A stretch of DNA of 64,000 bases from contig NZ_JZKH01000035.1 in assembly GCF_000961885.1 (NCBI RefSeq), positions 11,297 through 75,296 on the forward strand. The letters are read 5' to 3'. Below, one piece after another: positions 63,743 to 64,000 of the stretch. Below the pieces are notes generated by a model. That model worked only from the letters and a program-made list of their open reading frames with translations. It made no database searches and was not told where the DNA came from. How positions within the stretch are numbered: the stretch's first letter is position 1; every line of letters starts with the position of its first letter. Source of the stretch: Streptomyces rubellomurinus. Lineage in GTDB: Bacteria; Actinomycetota; Actinomycetes; Streptomycetales; Streptomycetaceae. Both the position numbers and the translations under genes were made by a program.

Positions 63743-64000
63743 GCGGTCCCTTCGGGTCGGCAGCGGGGCAGCAAGGGACCATACGACGTGCGCTGCCGGA
63801 ATGGATCCCTCCCAGCGAGAAGGACATCGAATCGACACCGTCACCTTGCCGCAGGGTAGTTGTGGCGCTCCGGCCAAGCAGGGCTTCCTCGCGAAATCCC
63901 GGCGGTCTGCTTTGGCTGGGTTCTGCTTTCGGCGGCGGCTGACGGGTGTCGTCCGTGCGGGGCGAGATTGGCGGGTGGGGGCGGGGGGGGGGGGGGGGAG
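63743..64000. other. Terminal non-coding stretch with 16-G run
   Basis: No gene is supported. A run of 16 G (63983-63998) ends the window and looks like a contig edge or sequencing artefact. Confidence 0.5.

Larger units (their letters stand above)
34607..64000. mobile_element. Putative tRNA-Phe-integrated genomic island (right end outside window)
   Basis: The left limit is defined by the tRNA-Phe scar at 34,560-34,606. The contents fit an island: a toxin-like pair, DISARM, an ImmA/IrrE-PIN pair, and then a specialised-metabolism-like cluster. No intact tRNA-Phe, second att copy or integrase is visible to the right, so the island either extends past 64 kb or has been eroded. How much of 53-64 kb belongs to it is unknown. 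Confidence 0.45.

Overview
The window is high-GC actinobacterial DNA and almost certainly comes from a Streptomycetaceae member (Streptomyces or Kitasatospora). The evidence is the codon bias, frequent GTG starts, a BldC developmental regulator, DUF397/DUF5753/DUF6879 regulator families, DUF3073, and the block purF-purM-DUF3073-vdh-hypothetical-bldC-hrpA. As I remember it, this block matches the S. coelicolor chromosome around bldC. I cannot assign a species.

Region 1 (1-11.6 kb) is mostly core: an M18 aminopeptidase, a thioredoxin/NHL-repeat protein, two GNAT acetyltransferases, small membrane proteins, a thioredoxin-reductase-like flavoprotein paired with a methyltransferase, cutA, metG, and a DUF5753 regulator with its DUF397 partner. 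Region 2 (11.6-15.3 kb) is an accessory patch of small minus-strand genes. Three of them (34-aa, DUF5753 regulator, about 73-aa) each appear broken by one missing base. Region 3 (15.3-31.3 kb) is core: purA, a lipid-kinase-like protein, purF, purM, DUF3073, valine dehydrogenase, bldC, tRNA-Asp, hrpA, and an ECF-type sigma factor with a membrane-anchored partner. Region 4 (31.3-34.5 kb) holds an orphan C-terminal piece of a prolyl-tRNA synthetase gene and a lipoprotein / alpha-beta hydrolase / WXG100-like operon.

At 34,560-34,606 lies the 3' part of a tRNA-Phe gene, still followed by a tRNA-type terminator but lacking its 5' half. I read this as the left attachment site of an integrated island that runs right, probably past the window end. 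No integrase is visible. The island starts with a GNAT-PIN-ASCH-like fusion protein coupled to an ASCH protein. A complete class 1 DISARM anti-phage system follows (drmD-drmMI-drmA-drmB-drmC, minus strand, every junction overlapping). Divergent from it is an XRE/ImmA-IrrE protease with a PIN-domain protein.

From 53.1 to 63.3 kb is a set of enzymes that looks like an undescribed small-molecule locus: methyltransferase, full-length ProRS, PIG-L deacetylase, radical SAM enzyme, GT4 glycosyltransferase and HIT/GalT-like protein, with a HATPase, a TPR regulator and a DUF89/ARMT1 phosphatase beside them. GT4 + PIG-L + radical SAM is the enzyme logic of pseudodisaccharide (aminoglycoside, mycothiol) chemistry, and the ProRS may supply resistance or an aminoacyl donor; both roles are inference. 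The ProRS here is homologous to the fragment at 31.3 kb, so the two form a partial direct repeat spanning the attachment site and the defence genes.
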